Shown here one piece after another: positions 18,034-21,241 of a DNA stretch of 21,241 bases. Each line of letters begins with the position of its first letter. The stretch's first letter is position 1. The position numbers and the translations under genes were made by a program. The DNA comes from Chara braunii (lineage: Eukaryota > Streptophyta > Charophyceae > Charales > Characeae): contig BFEA01000053.1 of the NCBI GenBank assembly GCA_003427395.1, positions 969,616 to 990,856 of the forward strand, in the 5' to 3' direction. Under the pieces are notes generated by a model, which was not told the DNA's origin, did no database searches, and saw nothing but the letters and a program-made list of their open reading frames with translations.

Positions 18034-18837
18034 TCAATCCTCTATCTCCTCATCCTCGTCCTCATCACTTAAGTCGTCCTCTTCGTCGTAGAACAACTCT
18101 TTCACCCCCTCCAGAAATGTCTCCCCTATTGCCACATTTTTATACACTATCCCCCAATGTACAGAGCTAGAGACATAAATATTGTCTATGCTAAGGCAGG
18201 TTAGTATCTCGGTCAGTTCGTCCGCCCAGTTCCCCTCAAACGGCCCCATTTCTACTGACAACCGGAATAAATCCTGCCTAGCGCATTGGTATAGTCCAAG
18301 GTCCGTCATGGACTGACATATCCTTACCAGTCTGCTCCGGGTTCTAAACACCGCATCCAGTAGGAAGGGAGGCAACACGCATCGCATGGTTCTGACGGGC
18401 CGCCTCATGCTTTCTCTATTCCCAAGTTCCACCCGCACATTTACCCTTTCCATTTCCATCTCCCTTTGCTGACACGCGACCCACACAACTTCCGCTTCAG
18501 CCTTCCTAAACAGCTCGTCCGGCGCATTCCCGAGTGCCAACTCTACGACCATAGCATTCTCCCCATCTTGCGACAAGTAGACCCACCCCCGAGCTTCCAC
18601 TGTTCCCCGGAACTCCAAATCCATTAAACTTGGCGACAACCTTGTCAAGCTAACATTAACCCATACCGTCTCTATCCATAGGAACGTGTCCTCCCCTTCC
18701 AGCATTACGGTTTGATATGCTAGTTCAAGGTCCGTCCACGCCCCATCTTCCAGGAGGACGACCGACACCCCATCCTTTACGTCTACTCGCATCTCTGGAC
18801 CGCTGGTATAAGTCGGGGGAGACAACCATCGCGCCAT
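18034..18837 (-). CDS. P1: intact member of an unknown tandem gene family
   Basis: An uninterrupted 267-aa frame. Residues of about 20-130 alternate polar and hydrophobic and look beta-rich (DLELAYQTVMLEGEDTFLWI, ARGWVYLSQDGENAMVVELA). About 155-240 looks helical (LPPFLLDAVFRTRSRLVRIC, LFRLSVEMGPFEGNWADELT). The protein ends in a very acidic tail (EEDDLSDEDEDEEIED). There is no signal peptide, membrane segment, zinc motif or enzyme motif I recognise. It lies 84 bp upstream of P2, same strand, and heads an array of four that leads to gag. Its openness, against three broken paralogs, suggests either recent selection or chance. Function unknown. Confidence 0.75.
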   Translation of the reverse strand: MARWLSPPTYTSGPEMRVDVKDGVSVVLLEDGAWTDLELAYQTVMLEGEDTFLWIETVWVNVSLTRLSPSLMDLEFRGTVEARGWVYLSQDGENAMVVELALGNAPDELFRKAEAEVVWVACQQREMEMERVNVRVELGNRESMRRPVRTMRCVLPPFLLDAVFRTRSRLVRICQSMTDLGLYQCARQDLFRLSVEMGPFEGNWADELTEILTCLSIDNIYVSSSVHWGIVYKNVAIGETFLEGVKELFYDEEDDLSDEDEDEEIED

Positions 18838-21241
18838 CTTGTTTCCAGCACCCGACCTCTGTTTTCATGAAAGAGTACCAACCGGTTCTTCTGGTCAGGT
18901 CAACCCCTTTTCCTAGATGAGAATTATTTCAGACCCCCCATTAAGGTCTCCCTAATTTACCTCCCCATTCCTAAGTACCTCCCCCCCTGAATATCCTCGG
19001 TTGGCCATCCATTTCCCCACATTCCTTTTCTTGGTTCCATTCCATCTGACCTCTATCCTCCTGCCTTCCGATCATCTCTCACTCGTGTGGACTTAGAAGG
19101 GAGAGGGAATGGACTTAGAAGTATGCTCGTCCAACAATCCAAACTCAATCCATCTTTACGGGAGGAGGGGAACACATAAAAAAATCAGGCAATCTCACAT
19201 ACGGGCCGGTCATCTCCTCACCGGTCATCCCAATATGGTCTCTCCGCCTATACTATCGGTAGAGTTTTACCCCATACCTCAAGTGCAGCTCAACCATCAC
19301 GAGCGCGGTACTCAGGCTCCGGGAAGGCGTTAGCCCTTTCCTTGTCCCCATAATACCCCATCCCGTCTTGCCGCTTTGCGCATCCATACCGACACCGAGG
19401 GTTACCCCGAGTGCGTAAATACAGGGACAAAGTCAGCCGTCCGGGCATTCACTTCCATCGGTCCGACAAGAATCAGCCTTTCCCAAAACCATGCTACGAG
19501 AAGCTACTAATCGCCTCTGAGGCTCCGTCTTTGTCCGCATGCAGTGGTACTCCCCCCGCCAGCCAACAGGCTAAGCCCCGCCAGAGGAGATTTCACACCC
19601 CGTCCGGCACATCATTGAGCCAAAGTCCGGCACTGCTCGAACGAGAATGCTACTAATCAACCGACGTGACAAACTTCCGTCCGACAGCTCGGTGGTCTGA
19701 CCTCCACATACGAACACACGGCAGCCTACAAAAAGAGAACGACGTATCGCAACCCGCACTAGCCGGTGCAGACCAATCCTTTCCTTCTGAAAGGCAAGAC
19801 GCTCGAATCCCATCATGCAAACACAAGTCCCAAGTGGGACACATATAGTACAAGTGTCTTTCCCTTGGTGTACCCAGCGCTTCCTACCCATAACTCACAA
19901 TTTTCTCTCAGGACAATGAATGTCACTCCCCTTACTTTCATACATAGTGGTTGGTTCCTTCTCGTGAGAGTCTTCAAAGGCGAGCTAGTTTTCCTTGGAG
20001 TCTAGCAACTCCCTTCATTTCCCTTTACTTCATTTGTCTGTCCTTTCATAGGGCGAGATTGTTCTTTCTTGATGACCCGTTGTGTTCATATTGGTTCCTT
20101 CAATCATTAAAAAGGTGCGAAGTGCATGAGCCCGCTGGGCTCAAAGAAGAAGGGGAAAACACCCATTCGGTCGGATCACTCCGCCATGGGATTTTCATCG
20201 GACCCCGGCCAAAGCTGAAGGACCAACCGCCTGCCAGGTAACCGGAGCCCTTCTTTCATATGAAGAGGAAGGGTCGACCTGCAACTTGCCCAAGGCTTCC
20301 ACGGACTGGCGAACACTAGCACCGAACGAAGGAGGGCTAGAGCCATTCCGCGAGGAGATGGCTAACCAAGTGCAAAGCATGCATGTTATTCCTTCAGGAT
20401 TGGCCATGCCATGCGCCCAACCGCCCTCAAATTTGATTCTCTCAAAGGAAAGAGCAAGCACAAATTTATTTTTCTTATCTTGGGTTGTGTACACGTCAAT
20501 GCGTCGGGAGCCCCCCTCGAAATCGCAAGGGTCAGTTTAACCCCATGGCTGTCACCTCCACCATTTTTATAGGGCCTAACCCCGGTAGACTTTCGAGCCT
20601 TAGTCGACCCCACTGCGGGTCCCATTCGACTCGGCCCGCCCACGCTCATGCTTTGGGCGAGGGACGTTCGTATCGAGGTCACCCCCACCTAGTGCTTTGA
20701 GATGGATGGGGGTGGGCCATCGCGCGAGAGAGCTTTGACATTGGGGGTGTAGCTTTGCCCTCACGCCTGGTGGTAGTCTCGCGGGTCATTCCGTAGCGCC
20801 GATTTTTTTTATTCTTTGTTGTGTTACCAAGCAATTGCTCCTTCCAATACACATGCAGTCCAGGGGTTCTTTGAGAGTTTTTTTTCCTTTGCTCGCAGGC
20901 TAAGCGTCATCCTTAGGCCGCACACCATTTTTCTAAACCTTGTGTACGTACGGCGTCATCGGGGTGTGGCGAAGCCGTCTTACCCCTCACCTCTACGCCC
21001 CGGTTGGGCCTCATGCATCTTAATCAACTCCATTACCGCAAGCCCCTTAGTCTCTTCAGGGCCTTTACATGCATGCACACATACTATCACCTTTCCCTTG
21101 GCAAGATTGCACTTCGTTTTTCTATCTCTACCACCCCAATTTTCAAAAGCAAAAGTCATTTTCATGGGTTGGTTTTATGCTAGGGTCCAGTAGCCTCTTT
21201 GTCCCTCTTCCCATTTTCCTCTTGGTGCCCGGTTCCTCCCG
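18838..21241. other. Region with no supported gene
   Basis: No coding domain, LTR, primer-binding site or tRNA is recognisable. Small perfect hairpins occur (for example GAGCCC/GGGCTC near 20129-20143). Open frames up to 125 aa exist on both strands (such as 20286-20540 and 20816-21193 plus) but show no motif. If the gag-pol element extends this far it would be a long untranslated leader; otherwise it is flanking or foreign DNA. Confidence 0.4.

Overview
This is nuclear, repeat-rich eukaryotic DNA with no recognisable bacterial genes. It is dominated by one large, decayed Ty3/gypsy (Metaviridae) LTR retrotransposon lying on the minus strand. Single N bases, and an exact 95-bp duplication across one N, mark it as a draft assembly. 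A primer-binding site matching the 3' end of plant-type tRNA-Asp and a type III hammerhead ribozyme point to the green lineage. A streptophyte with a bloated genome, such as a charophyte alga or early-diverging plant, is my best guess, but the species cannot be read from the sequence.

Layout, left to right. 1-144 is a 97% direct repeat of 7005-7148, and both copies end in CGACA. 145-1832 is non-coding and contains a degenerate tandem repeat. 1833-1850 is an 18-nt minus-strand primer-binding site (tRNA-Asp). Two bases later a segment starts with TGTCG (1853) and can be followed to CGACA at 7148. I read 1853-7148 as a candidate very long LTR (about 5.3 kb) and 1-144 as the end of a second LTR whose remainder lies outside the window. 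The candidate LTR is non-coding but unusually rich in perfect short hairpins. It also holds a motif array, microsatellites and, on the plus strand, a complete hammerhead ribozyme (5714-5764).

7149-14813 carries, in minus-strand order, gag, remnants of a zinc knuckle, an aspartic protease, reverse transcriptase, RNase H and integrase, followed by a possible extra acidic ORF that runs 20 bp into the LTR. Domain order and catalytic residues identify a Ty3/gypsy element. Several frameshifts and in-frame stops show that this copy is dead.

15244-18837 is the most interesting part. It holds four tandem, same-strand, strongly diverged paralogous genes (called P1 to P4 here), each about 0.75-0.84 kb, just upstream of gag. 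They share a probable beta-rich N-terminal domain with a GW motif and a helical C-terminal domain with an MGPF-like motif. I do not recognise the family. P1 is intact (267 aa); P2, P3 and P4 are broken. If they belong to the retrotransposon, it is a giant element (internal region over 11.6 kb) with an accessory-gene array upstream of gag. Its 5' LTR is not seen in the window.

18838-21241 holds no gene I can support.
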